Source of the DNA: Gluconobacter cerinus
GTDB taxonomy: Bacteria > Pseudomonadota > Alphaproteobacteria > Acetobacterales > Acetobacteraceae
DNA length: 64,000 nt
Reading direction: 5' to 3'
Assembly (NCBI RefSeq): GCF_002723935.1
Contig: NZ_BEWM01000004.1
Coordinates: 310,001 to 374,000 of the forward strand
The translations under genes were made by a program, and so were the position numbers. A model generated the notes under the pieces. That model saw only the letters and a program-made list of their open reading frames with translations. It had not been told where the DNA came from and did no database searches. Numbering within the stretch: position 1 is the first letter of the stretch; each line of letters starts with the position of its first letter. This document shows positions 27,531 through 36,276 of this stretch, piece by piece.

Positions 27531-27739
27531 GCGAACCCCCATTACCTATAAGGGCTTGTCTCTTGTATTCGAGGAATCTCATCATGGTTCATTCTCGCCT
27601 GATTATGTGCGGCGGAAGACCAGTTGAGTTTTTGGTATAGACAAAAGACACGATTGCGCGCCCAAGCCACTAAACCCAGTTAGACCCGCCCTGACTTTCA
27701 GCTCATTGTGTCCGCAAAATTGCAGTGACGTGCCTTATG

Positions 27740-27751
27740 GCAAACGATTGC
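27740..27751. promoter_or_regulatory. LacI-family operator-like box upstream of the GMC sugar operon
   Basis: GCAAACGATTGC is a CG-centred near-palindrome (only the base pair flanking ACGA breaks symmetry) of the kind bound by LacI/GalR proteins. It lies 91 bases before the first gene of the 27843-31844 operon. The rest of the 27531-27842 gap shows no gene, no clear hairpin and no obvious sigma-70 promoter. The only LacI-family gene in the window is at 57760, so the binding protein may be that one or one encoded elsewhere. Confidence 0.45.
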
Positions 27752-27842
27752 ACACAGTCCGTTCCTTCTTCATAATGAACTTCACCTCAAGTGCGTCTAT
27801 TCCTATCCTCAGCTTTAGAGAGCGGCAACAGAAAGAGCCTGT

Positions 27843-28787
27843 ATGAAAACCGGGACTGATCTGATCACGTTTTATAATCCCGAGTTCTGGGGGGTAAATT
27901 CCGAAGACGAAATCGCACGTCTCGCAGAAAAAGACCCTTTCGTCTTCTGGACAAAAATTCTGGATACTCAGGCAGGAACGGGTGTAAGCGGGATAGAGCT
28001 GACATTTCCTCCATTTGACTGGAAAAGTGCGACTAAAGCCTTCGGCTCCAAAAAAAATCTGGCGCAGGAACTAAAAAATAGAGGTCTTTCTATATGGTCC
28101 AGCTTTTTCGCAGACCTCGACCGTATTCCACTGTCCGAACACCGCGCGGCAGAAGAGCAAATTCTCACATCGGTTGCCGAAGCAGCAGAATTCCTGTCTT
28201 CCGTTGGCGGAAAAGTGCTGGTTGTCGGACTTCCTTGCCGTACGACATGGCTTTCTGAGCCGGTTCAGTTTGTCGATATGGCACTTGCCCAGCCTATGGC
28301 GGATCTGTTGAATCGTATGGGGGCTGTGACTGCTCGTTCAGGCGTAACTCTCGCATTGCACACCGAAGCAAATTCCGTCTTTTGCGCTCCACGGGATGTG
28401 GATCTGTTTATGCTTCTAACTGACCCACGCTATGTTTCTCTCTGTCTGGACCCGGCGCACATTACCATTGAGGGTGGAGATCCGGTTAAACTCCTGGAGC
28501 GACATCTTGAGCGTGTGGTAGCGATGCATTGGAAAGATGCGTCAGGTTTGATGCCGATCTCAGTTGAAATCAATGAGACCATTTATGCCCAGCATCGACC
28601 GTATTTTCGTCCAATAGGACAGGGAAGCGTCAATTTTGCAGAGTTGGCCACTCGGTTAAAAAAATCTCCCCTAAAATGTGGCCCAATTCTGGAGATGGAT
28701 TCCTGCGCTAATCCTGAAGAAGCGCTGAAAGACGGCGCTCAATTCATCAACACGATTTATGACGGCCTTGAAGGGGCGTCTGCATGA
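27843..28787 (+). CDS. Sugar phosphate isomerase/epimerase-like TIM-barrel protein
   Basis: The 314-residue protein belongs to the xylose isomerase-like TIM barrel family (AP_endonuc_2 fold). Metal-ligand segments typical of the family are visible: LALHTEANS near residue 178 (Glu), CLDPAHITI near 202 (Asp, His), AMHWKDASG near 228 (His, Asp) and a late Glu in ILEMDS. It is probably a cytoplasmic isomerase, epimerase or keto-sugar lyase. Its stop overlaps the start of the GMC oxidoreductase (ATGA). TIM-barrel proteins of this type often process 3-keto sugars made by GMC dehydrogenases, which fits this pairing, but the reaction is not proven. Confidence 0.82.
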   Translation: MKTGTDLITFYNPEFWGVNSEDEIARLAEKDPFVFWTKILDTQAGTGVSGIELTFPPFDWKSATKAFGSKKNLAQELKNRGLSIWSSFFADLDRIPLSEHRAAEEQILTSVAEAAEFLSSVGGKVLVVGLPCRTTWLSEPVQFVDMALAQPMADLLNRMGAVTARSGVTLALHTEANSVFCAPRDVDLFMLLTDPRYVSLCLDPAHITIEGGDPVKLLERHLERVVAMHWKDASGLMPISVEINETIYAQHRPYFRPIGQGSVNFAELATRLKKSPLKCGPILEMDSCANPEEALKDGAQFINTIYDGLEGASA

Positions 28788-30451
28788 CCCGCACCGCGTA
28801 TGATGTGATCGTTGTGGGATCCGGTGCAGCCGGAAGTTTGGCCGCGAAAGAGCTCGCCGAACAGGGTCTATCGGTGTTGGTTTTGGAGGCTGGCCAGCGG
28901 CTTAGGCAATCTGATGTCGAGCCACGTTCTGGTCGAAACTGGTCTCATACAGCTCTTTTTCCTCGTGTGAAGGCAACGCTCTTGGGGCAGCCTATTCAGG
29001 CCCGCGTTGCATTTTTCAAAGAGCAGCTCCGGCATCTTTTCGTCAATGATTGGGCACATGGCTACACGACACCAAAAGGCAGGCCGTTTCTCTGGATCCG
29101 CGGCAGGCAGACAGGGGGGCGATTACACGTCTTTGGGCGCGTTTTATTTCGTTGGTCCGATACCGACTTTAAAGGGCGAAGTCTTGGAACGGGACCTGAA
29201 GACTGGCCATTGTCCTACGCTGACATTGCGCCGTTCTATGAGAAGGTTGAGCGTTTCCTTGGAATTTGCGGGAATGATGACGGTGTAGAGACCGCGCCCG
29301 ACGGAATCATGGCAGAGCCTGCGATCCTAACGCCGGAAGAAAAAGGATTTCGAGCTGCTCTGAAGGCACGGTGGGCAGATCGACACACAGTGGCGTGGCG
29401 GTTCAACCGTTACAAAAGCTCTCCTCTGCCTGCTGGCGTGGAAGCAGCTCTCGCGAGTGGCCGCACGACACTTCAGTCTGAAGCGATTGTGGAGAAGATT
29501 GAAAGCGATTTAGACAGCGGAAGAGCGACAGGCGTAACATTTGTCCATCGCCGCACTCGCAAACGGCACACGATCTCCGCAAAAGCCGTCGTTGTTTGCG
29601 CATCCCCCATTGAAAGTGTCCGGCTGCTTCTGAATTCCCGTAGTGCACGACATCCTTCCGGGCTCGGAAACAGTTCAGGCGTCCTGGGCCGATATTTTAT
29701 GGATCAATGTGCCAGCCTGATGTTCGGGCGCTGGCCTGCGATCGCGCGTGAAGGGCAGCCGGAAACTCTTCCAGAACATCCGCTATTTGGCGCGACCGGG
29801 GGAATGTATGTGCCTCGATATGAAAATACTGCCAATCATCACGATGCTTCTTTCACCGGTGGCTATACCTATCAGGGGTCGATTGGGCGTTATGCTGGAC
29901 CGGATGCACAGGGATATCTGCCTGTCACCATGATGTGCTTCGGTGAAATGCTTCCTTATGAAGACAATCGGATTACGCTGAATTATTCCAGAGAGGATCG
30001 ATGGGGTATTCCTCTCCCTCACATCAGTTGCGGCATCCATTCCAACGAGCGGGCGATGTTAAAGCGCCAAATCCAGGATAGTGTCGACATGATAGAAAGT
30101 GGCGGCGGATTGGTTGATTTCTGGGCTTCCCCCTTAGGTTTGGGGCAGAAAGGCACTGGGATGTATCCTGCACAGGTTTGGCCAATCCGGTGGTTCATGC
30201 GCAAGATGTTTCCAAAAAGTCTGGTAGTGGGGGCTGCCATACATGAAAGTGGTGGCGCAAGAATGGGAAGCGACCCAGCGACTTCATATCTGAATCCGTA
30301 TGGGCAATGCTGGGAAGTCCCCAACCTGTATGTCACGGATGCATCCAGCTTCCCGACAGGCGGATCACTCGGCACTACGTTAACAGTTATGGCGCTCAGT
30401 ATTCGGGCGTGTGAGCATCTGGCTACAGAATTAAAAGCGGGGCGGCTCTAA
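28784..30451 (+). CDS. GMC-family FAD oxidoreductase, possible sugar 3-dehydrogenase
   Basis: The 555-residue protein has the N-terminal FAD motif VVGSGAAGSLAAKELAEQGLS-type around residues 9-30 and the C-terminal GMC_oxred_C domain with HESGGARMG near residue 487, holding the active-site His. The position that normally carries the second catalytic residue in an NP pair reads GGSLGTTLT, so Asn is replaced by Gly. No signal peptide is evident. The genetic triad of TIM-barrel protein, GMC enzyme and GPH sugar symporter suggests oxidation of a glycoside or disaccharide to its 3-keto form. A separate cytochrome or small subunit is not encoded here. Alternative roles include polyol or keto-acid oxidation. 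Confidence 0.85.
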   Translation: MTRTAYDVIVVGSGAAGSLAAKELAEQGLSVLVLEAGQRLRQSDVEPRSGRNWSHTALFPRVKATLLGQPIQARVAFFKEQLRHLFVNDWAHGYTTPKGRPFLWIRGRQTGGRLHVFGRVLFRWSDTDFKGRSLGTGPEDWPLSYADIAPFYEKVERFLGICGNDDGVETAPDGIMAEPAILTPEEKGFRAALKARWADRHTVAWRFNRYKSSPLPAGVEAALASGRTTLQSEAIVEKIESDLDSGRATGVTFVHRRTRKRHTISAKAVVVCASPIESVRLLLNSRSARHPSGLGNSSGVLGRYFMDQCASLMFGRWPAIAREGQPETLPEHPLFGATGGMYVPRYENTANHHDASFTGGYTYQGSIGRYAGPDAQGYLPVTMMCFGEMLPYEDNRITLNYSREDRWGIPLPHISCGIHSNERAMLKRQIQDSVDMIESGGGLVDFWASPLGLGQKGTGMYPAQVWPIRWFMRKMFPKSLVVGAAIHESGGARMGSDPATSYLNPYGQCWEVPNLYVTDASSFPTGGSLGTTLTVMALSIRACEHLATELKAGRL

Positions 30452-30503
30452 AACAGAGTTCTGCAACACATTCAGAGTTTCTTTCTGCCATTGGAGAGTC
30501 GTG

Positions 30504-31844
30504 ATGACAGGCCAGCTAAACGAGATCTCTCGTCGTGAAAAAGTGGCCTATGGCTGTGGAGACCTGTCTTCCAATCTGATGTGGGGTCTGACGTCAGCAT
30601 ATCTGATGTTTTACTACACCGATATCTACGGTATTCCGGCAGCCTCTGTCGCCTGGATCCTACTCATTGCACGCGTGTTCGATGCATTCTGCGATCCAGC
30701 AATCGGCTGGGTGGTGGATCGAAAAGGTGGACTTTTTATCCGGCCACTGATCCGGAATTTGGCAATTCCGCTCGGTATTGCTGATTTTTTTTGTTTCCTG
30801 CCGTTACCGCTTTCGCCCACGGGAAAAATACTGTGGGCAGGGGGAACGTATATTATATTCGGCGCCGTATATTCCTGTATCAACACGCCTTATGGTGCGC
30901 TCGCTCCCATGATGACCAAATCAGCGCGCGAACGGGTTGATCTGAATTCGTTCAGAATGATGGGCTGTCAGGTTGGGCAGTTCTGTATTGCCGCGTTAAC
31001 CATTCCCGCCATTACGTGGCTGGGCGGGGGGAGCAGCATAGCTCATCGGCAGCGGGGAATTACGATATTCGTCCTGCTACTTTCCTGCGTAGGTATTGTT
31101 CTATGGCGGATGGTATCCACAAATTGTGTCGCGCGTTATCCGACAACTCCTGCGCACCATGACATCCGTAAGACCTTGAGATTACTGTTTAAAAACAGAC
31201 TTTGGCTCATTTGCAACACTATCGTATTTCAACAGTTTATTGTCATTGCCGCACTCTATGGGTTTGCAATTTACTATGTGAAATGTGTGCTCGGTGGAAC
31301 TGATGCCTTGGGCGGAGCGATCCTGACGCTTGCAAGCGTCTGCAGCTTTACAGGAGCATCATTCTGTCCAATGAGCTCGCGCCGTTTCGGAATCATGAAG
31401 ACAGCTTTCGCGGCAACAGTTGTCCAGGGCCTAGCTTATGTAGCCATGCTCGTTTGCGGAGTATGGTTGCCGGGATTTTTGATAGCTTTTGTGGCGTTGG
31501 CTTTAGGGCAGGGGCTAATGTCCCCCATATCGTATGTTTTTCTCGCAGCAGCAATTGATAATGGCCGTGCGGTCGACGGGACCGGGGCTGCAGGTCTGGC
31601 GTATTCGATCAATACATTGATTTCAAAAGTGTCTATGGGCGTCACTGGCTTCGTTCTGGCACTCTGCCTGTCCTATGGTCGTTATGACGCTACATCTCTG
31701 GTGCTGAGCCGAAGCACCGCCGCGTGGGTCACCGCAGGATTTGTTATTCTACCGCTGGTGTCCGTCATCATACAGTATGGCCTTTTACTGCTATGGAAAT
31801 CAGTTCGAGGAACGGAGAACGAGCTTCTTGTTACTTCTCTTTGA
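30504..31844 (+). CDS. GPH-family glycoside/cation symporter
   Basis: The 446-residue transporter has twelve predicted helices and clear GPH (glycoside-pentoside-hexuronide) features: YGCGDLSSNLMWG and YYTDIYG near residues 15-45, ARVFDAFCDPAIGWVVDR near 60-77 and CINTPYGAL near 130. Members such as MelB and XynB co-transport a glycoside with Na+ or H+. ATG 30504 is chosen over the adjoining GTG 30501 because the GGAG site then sits 7 bases away. It lies 52 bases after the GMC gene and probably supplies the substrate of the two upstream enzymes. Confidence 0.9.
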   Translation: MTGQLNEISRREKVAYGCGDLSSNLMWGLTSAYLMFYYTDIYGIPAASVAWILLIARVFDAFCDPAIGWVVDRKGGLFIRPLIRNLAIPLGIADFFCFLPLPLSPTGKILWAGGTYIIFGAVYSCINTPYGALAPMMTKSARERVDLNSFRMMGCQVGQFCIAALTIPAITWLGGGSSIAHRQRGITIFVLLLSCVGIVLWRMVSTNCVARYPTTPAHHDIRKTLRLLFKNRLWLICNTIVFQQFIVIAALYGFAIYYVKCVLGGTDALGGAILTLASVCSFTGASFCPMSSRRFGIMKTAFAATVVQGLAYVAMLVCGVWLPGFLIAFVALALGQGLMSPISYVFLAAAIDNGRAVDGTGAAGLAYSINTLISKVSMGVTGFVLALCLSYGRYDATSLVLSRSTAAWVTAGFVILPLVSVIIQYGLLLLWKSVRGTENELLVTSL

Positions 31845-31942
31845 TCATGTCTTTACGGCAAAAAAACAAAGTTTGTGTCAGAAGCTACGAATTTTCCGTC
31901 AGCCGTGATTGATGGTATATGTATGAAATAATCAGATAGTAA

Positions 31943-31984
31943 AGCAGTGAAGATGCGAAAAGTTAATTCTGCATCTTCACTGCT
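31943..31984. terminator. Bidirectional hairpin terminator
   Basis: A perfect 14-bp stem AGCAGTGAAGATGC / GCATCTTCACTGCT with a 14-base loop lies between the convergent GPH symporter gene and the efflux operon. It can end transcripts from both sides; a strong T-run is absent, so efficiency is uncertain. Confidence 0.75.
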
Positions 31985-32022
31985 ACTGGGACAGGTCTTC
32001 TGATACTGAGCCCCGCCGCAAC

Positions 32023-35000
32023 TCAACCTGCGGAAGACGTAGGTTTCGCGCCTTTCAAATCTGACCGACGGCTGAAAAAGAACGCATAGAGGGACGGAAG
32101 GACCAGAAGCGTGAGCAGCGTTGACGACACCAGTCCACCAATCACGACGGTTGCCAGCGGCCGTTCTACTTCAGCTCCGGCACTCCCGGAAAATGCCATG
32201 GGAAAAAAGCCCAGGCTCGCCACGGACGCGGTTGCGATAACGGGGCGCAACCGAACCCGAGCAGCCTCGAATGCTGCTTGAGCGGCCTCCATGCCTTCAT
32301 CCCGATAGGTCCGGATCTGGGACACCAGAACCACACCATTAAGGATGGCAACGCCAAACAGGGCAATGAAACCAATACCGGCTGCAATACTGAAAGGCAT
32401 ACCTCGTATGGCGAGTGCCAGAATGCCGCCTGTTGCGGCTACGGGCAGGTTTACGAACACCAGAGCTGCCGTACCCAAAGAAGAAAGTGCTGCCACCAGA
32501 AGGATAAAAATAAGGGCAAGCGCGATTGGCACGACGATAGCAAGCCGTCGGCTGGCGGATTCAAGGTTCCGGAACTGACCTGCCCAGGACATTCGGTAGC
32601 CCGGGGGCAGGACAACCTGCTTTTCAACTGCTGTCTGCGCGGCCTTTACAAAGCTCGCGACATCGCGCCCGCGGACGTTAGCCTGTACAATGATACGTCT
32701 GCGCAGGCTGTCACGATCTATGCGGGACGTCCCATCAACGAGCGAAATATGGGCAACTTCGTTGAGCAGAACCCAGCCGGCTCCATCTGCGCGTCGTACT
32801 TGGAGCCTGCCCACGCGATCCATGGATTTTACAGCGTCGCTCGCAAACTGGACCTGAGCCGGAATAATGGCGTTTTCCAGAGTAATGAACGTGCCTGTAT
32901 GGCCGCCAATGGCCTCTATGGTTTGAAGAATGTCCGAGACATTCACACCCAGACGAGCCGCTGAATCCCGATCTACGTCAACATGCATGTAGGACATCGT
33001 GCCCTCACTGGCGGAGTTCACATCCGCTGCACCCGGAACGCTGTTGATTGCCTTGATCGTTGTATTGGCCAGCCGTGACAGTGTCTCCAGATCATCTCCG
33101 TAGATTGAAATTGCAAGCTGCGTTCTAACGCCGGAGAGGAGGTCGTCCATTCGCATCTGGATAGGCTGCGTCCAGGAGTAATCTGCGTCTGGCAGGCGCT
33201 CATTCAGGGCGGCGCTCATCTTTTTGACAAGTCCAGCTTCAGTCCCGGCCGTCGTCCATTCCGATCTGGGCTTGAGAAACACGAACGTATCTGTTTCAGC
33301 GGTACCCATAGGATCTGTGGGAATGGCCGAGGTTCCCGTGTTGCTGACCACAGTCGCAACGTCAGGGAAGCTCTTGAGAATACGCTCTTCCTCAGTCACG
33401 CCCCGTAAAACTGTATCCAGCGAGGCGCTCGGAAGCCGTAGCGATGTGACGAGGAGAGACCCTTCATCAAGCTGGGGAACAAACTCACCGCCAAGGCGTG
33501 ACGCAACAAGTACAGCTATGGCGAATGTTGTGAGTGTAATGCCAGTCAGGAGTTTTGCGTGGTGTTCGCTCCAGGCAAGTGCGGGTTCGTAGTAGCGGCG
33601 TACAAATCGCACAAAGCGCGTTTCCCGATCAACCAGACCAAACCGCATGACCAATGCCGCGAGTGTCGGGATGCAGATGACGCAGTAAAGAAGGGACGCA
33701 ACCAGCGCCATGATGACCGTCTGGGCCATTGGCCTGAACATCTTTCCCTCAATTCCCTGAAGGGTAAGGATGGGAAGATAGACGATAATGATGATGAAAA
33801 TTGCGAAGCTGACAGGACGGATAACACTCAGAAGTGCATGATGAGCGAGTGTTTTGAAGTCGTTCTTGTTGGTGGCTTTGTCCCGGGTGGCCAGAAGATG
33901 CTCCACGACAACGAGCGAACTGTCGACGATCATCCCGAAATCTATCGCACCGAGGCTCAGCAGATTGGCAGAGACGCCAAACCACCGCATACCCGCCATG
34001 GCGAATATCAGGGCTGCCGGGATAACAGACGCAATGACAAAAGCAGCTCGCCAGTCGCCCAGGACAACAATCAGAACGCCAATTACCAGAATGGCGCCGA
34101 TCACCAGGTTTTCCTTGACCGTTCCGATTGTTTCAGAGGTCAGGCTGGCCCGCGTATAAAACGGGTCAAGCTTGATGCCGGGTGGAAGAGACTGCCGAAT
34201 TTCTGGAAGGGCTGCATTGATCGCGTCCAGAGTGGCATTTGAGCTGGCCCCATTCTGCATCAGAACGACGCCATTGACGATCTCGCCCTTACCGTCACGC
34301 GTCACGGCACCCAGACGCGTACGGGAGCCGAGAGCAACTTTCCCCATATCGCGGATCCGAATGACATGGCCACGGGGGCCCGTTTTGACGGGTATCAGGC
34401 CGAATGCGTCGAGGCCCGTCACCCGCGCACGAGCGACGATCACCTGCTGCTCATCATGATGAGCAATCCAGCCTCCGCCGGACGATGCGTTATTGGTCTC
34501 GATAGCCTGATCGATGTCCTGGATAGATACGCCGTATGCAACCATTCTGGACGGGTCGAGCGTCAGTTCGAAGGTCTCTTCCGCGCCACCATTGACATTG
34601 ACGTCAACGACGCCCGGAACGAGCTTCAGCTGGGGCACAACGGTCCACGTCATGATCCGATTCAGATCAGTGAGAGAATAGCCTGCTCCCATGATCTGAA
34701 TCTGCATGATCTCGCCCATACCGGTGGCAAGAGGGCCCATCGTGATGGATATTCCGGGAACCGAGATCGTATCCCGCGCCTGCTGCAGACGCTGACTGAC
34801 GCGTGTCCGATCCAGATCAATGTCTGTTGCATCCGAGAACTGCAGATAGACAGCGGACACACCCGTACGAGACACAGACCGAAGATCAGTGACCCCGGGT
34901 ATTCCTGTGAGGTTTGTCTCAAGCGGGAAGGTGATAAGTTTTTCAACTTCCTCCGTTGCGAGACCCGGTGCCGTGACAGAAACCATGACCTGACGAGGAG

Positions 35001-35115
35001 AGATGTCTGGCACTGGTTCCACGGGCAAACCGGGAATAGTGAGAAGACCACCGACCAGCATTGCGGCGACAAGGCCGAATAGGAGAAAGGTATTTTTCTG
35101 AATGAACGCCAGCAT
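32023..35115 (-). CDS. Heavy-metal efflux RND pump, CusA/CzcA family
   Basis: The 1030-residue inner-membrane pump has the RND layout of twelve helices and two large periplasmic loops. The HME-RND proton-relay motif DFGMIVDSS sits in helix 4 near residues 392-400, keeping both Asp residues. The N-terminus has the family PGLPVEPVPDISPRQV pattern. It exports divalent (Czc/Cnr) or monovalent (Cus) metal ions from the periplasm or cytoplasm through the MFP and TolC-like partners encoded 4 bases upstream. Metal preference cannot be read with confidence; the CsoR-type regulator hints at copper or nickel/cobalt. Confidence 0.93.
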   Translation of the reverse strand: MLAFIQKNTFLLFGLVAAMLVGGLLTIPGLPVEPVPDISPRQVMVSVTAPGLATEEVEKLITFPLETNLTGIPGVTDLRSVSRTGVSAVYLQFSDATDIDLDRTRVSQRLQQARDTISVPGISITMGPLATGMGEIMQIQIMGAGYSLTDLNRIMTWTVVPQLKLVPGVVDVNVNGGAEETFELTLDPSRMVAYGVSIQDIDQAIETNNASSGGGWIAHHDEQQVIVARARVTGLDAFGLIPVKTGPRGHVIRIRDMGKVALGSRTRLGAVTRDGKGEIVNGVVLMQNGASSNATLDAINAALPEIRQSLPPGIKLDPFYTRASLTSETIGTVKENLVIGAILVIGVLIVVLGDWRAAFVIASVIPAALIFAMAGMRWFGVSANLLSLGAIDFGMIVDSSLVVVEHLLATRDKATNKNDFKTLAHHALLSVIRPVSFAIFIIIIVYLPILTLQGIEGKMFRPMAQTVIMALVASLLYCVICIPTLAALVMRFGLVDRETRFVRFVRRYYEPALAWSEHHAKLLTGITLTTFAIAVLVASRLGGEFVPQLDEGSLLVTSLRLPSASLDTVLRGVTEEERILKSFPDVATVVSNTGTSAIPTDPMGTAETDTFVFLKPRSEWTTAGTEAGLVKKMSAALNERLPDADYSWTQPIQMRMDDLLSGVRTQLAISIYGDDLETLSRLANTTIKAINSVPGAADVNSASEGTMSYMHVDVDRDSAARLGVNVSDILQTIEAIGGHTGTFITLENAIIPAQVQFASDAVKSMDRVGRLQVRRADGAGWVLLNEVAHISLVDGTSRIDRDSLRRRIIVQANVRGRDVASFVKAAQTAVEKQVVLPPGYRMSWAGQFRNLESASRRLAIVVPIALALIFILLVAALSSLGTAALVFVNLPVAATGGILALAIRGMPFSIAAGIGFIALFGVAILNGVVLVSQIRTYRDEGMEAAQAAFEAARVRLRPVIATASVASLGFFPMAFSGSAGAEVERPLATVVIGGLVSSTLLTLLVLPSLYAFFFSRRSDLKGAKPTSSAG

Positions 35116-35118
35116 ATT

Positions 35119-36276
35119 TCAGTCGCCGCTCGAAGCTGAAAAAATGGCCGCGCTCTTGAGGGCAAAGCTGCCGCTACTTACAACTTTACTGTCGGGAGGC
35201 AGATCGCTCTGTACGACTGCTTCGTCGTCCGTTGAGAGCAGTATGTGCACGTCATGGGGCTGGAAGAGGGTGCCCCCAGAAGGTGTGTAGACCACATCAT
35301 GGCCATTGAACTGCTGTATGGCGGTGGCCGGTACAATAATTCCTTTGGCGGATTGTGCAGTCTCGAGTGTCGCATCAAGCATTGTGCCGGGTCTGAGATT
35401 AACGGAAGGTTTATCAAACGTACCAATAACCCGAAGCAACCCTGTTTCAGCATCCGCCACATCGTTAATAGTGCTGATCTTCGCAAAGACGGGCGGCTGT
35501 TTCATATGACCTGACGGTCGAACGGAAAAGCGTCCACCAATAACGAGATCCTGCGCATCCTCTGGTCGAATGCTCGCGACGATCCAGACTGATGAGAGGT
35601 CTGTCACATTGGCTACGACATCGCCGCTAGTAACATCGTCAGCAACGGCAACACCAACGTTCTGAACGACGCCATCTACGGGGGAAATCAGCCGGGAGTC
35701 TTCACCATGCCCGATCGTCTCTGTTGCAGAGGTGAATTCTTCCTCAAGACGATGCTTGATGGTTTCACTATCAGCGCGCTTTGCGGCCAATGTAGCCTGT
35801 GCCTGCTGGAGCATAGCCAGACGGCGCAGGACTTCCCCGGATGAGACGGTGGTGCCGCTCAGGGAGCGCCCTCGTTGATAAGCTTTTTCAGCCTCTGAGA
35901 CTGCCGCCCGGGCTGAACTTAATGCCGCATTTGTCTGCCCCTGTTCGAGATAGAGTTCATGCAGGGAATGATCAGTGTATGTAATCAGCACTTGCCCTTT
36001 CTGGACGCGTGCGCCTGGCGTGACGAGAACTTCAGTGACCTTGCCGCTTCCTGCAGGTCTGATCATCACCGAATGCGTTGAATTGGCCATGACACTGGCC
36101 ATTGCAGGCAGGAGCGCGTGAAGTTCGCCGTATCTGACCGGCGAGACGGAGACGCTTTCACTTTGCTGCGCTAGGGCGCTCATGTGGACTGGCTTGAGCC
36201 ACGAAGGAGTTTCCGCCTGACAGGGTACGGACATGATGCCGAACATACAAAGCGGCAAAAAGCGTATGGTTTTCAA
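35119..36276 (-). CDS. RND periplasmic adaptor, CusB/CzcB (HlyD) family
   Basis: This 385-residue protein has a signal peptide (cleavage near QAETP), a lipoyl/barrel-sandwich segment (GSGKVTEVLVTPGARVQKGQVL, split in the motif near residues 75-98), an alpha-helical hairpin with Ala/Gln/Glu-rich helices (about 110-175), a second lipoyl half with SPVDGVVQNVGV near 208 and a beta-barrel domain. It bridges the RND pump and the outer-membrane channel. Its stop is 3 bases from the pump start, and its own start overlaps the channel gene (ATGA), so all three are one transcript. No clear metal-binding Met cluster as in CusB is seen. Confidence 0.9.
   Translation of the reverse strand: MKTIRFLPLCMFGIMSVPCQAETPSWLKPVHMSALAQQSESVSVSPVRYGELHALLPAMASVMANSTHSVMIRPAGSGKVTEVLVTPGARVQKGQVLITYTDHSLHELYLEQGQTNAALSSARAAVSEAEKAYQRGRSLSGTTVSSGEVLRRLAMLQQAQATLAAKRADSETIKHRLEEEFTSATETIGHGEDSRLISPVDGVVQNVGVAVADDVTSGDVVANVTDLSSVWIVASIRPEDAQDLVIGGRFSVRPSGHMKQPPVFAKISTINDVADAETGLLRVIGTFDKPSVNLRPGTMLDATLETAQSAKGIIVPATAIQQFNGHDVVYTPSGGTLFQPHDVHILLSTDDEAVVQSDLPPDSKVVSSGSFALKSAAIFSASSGD

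Noticed and set aside
34366-35082. 238-residue plus-strand frame inside the RND pump gene
   Set aside because: It is antisense to a clearly conserved pump gene, with Cys/His-rich shadow composition.
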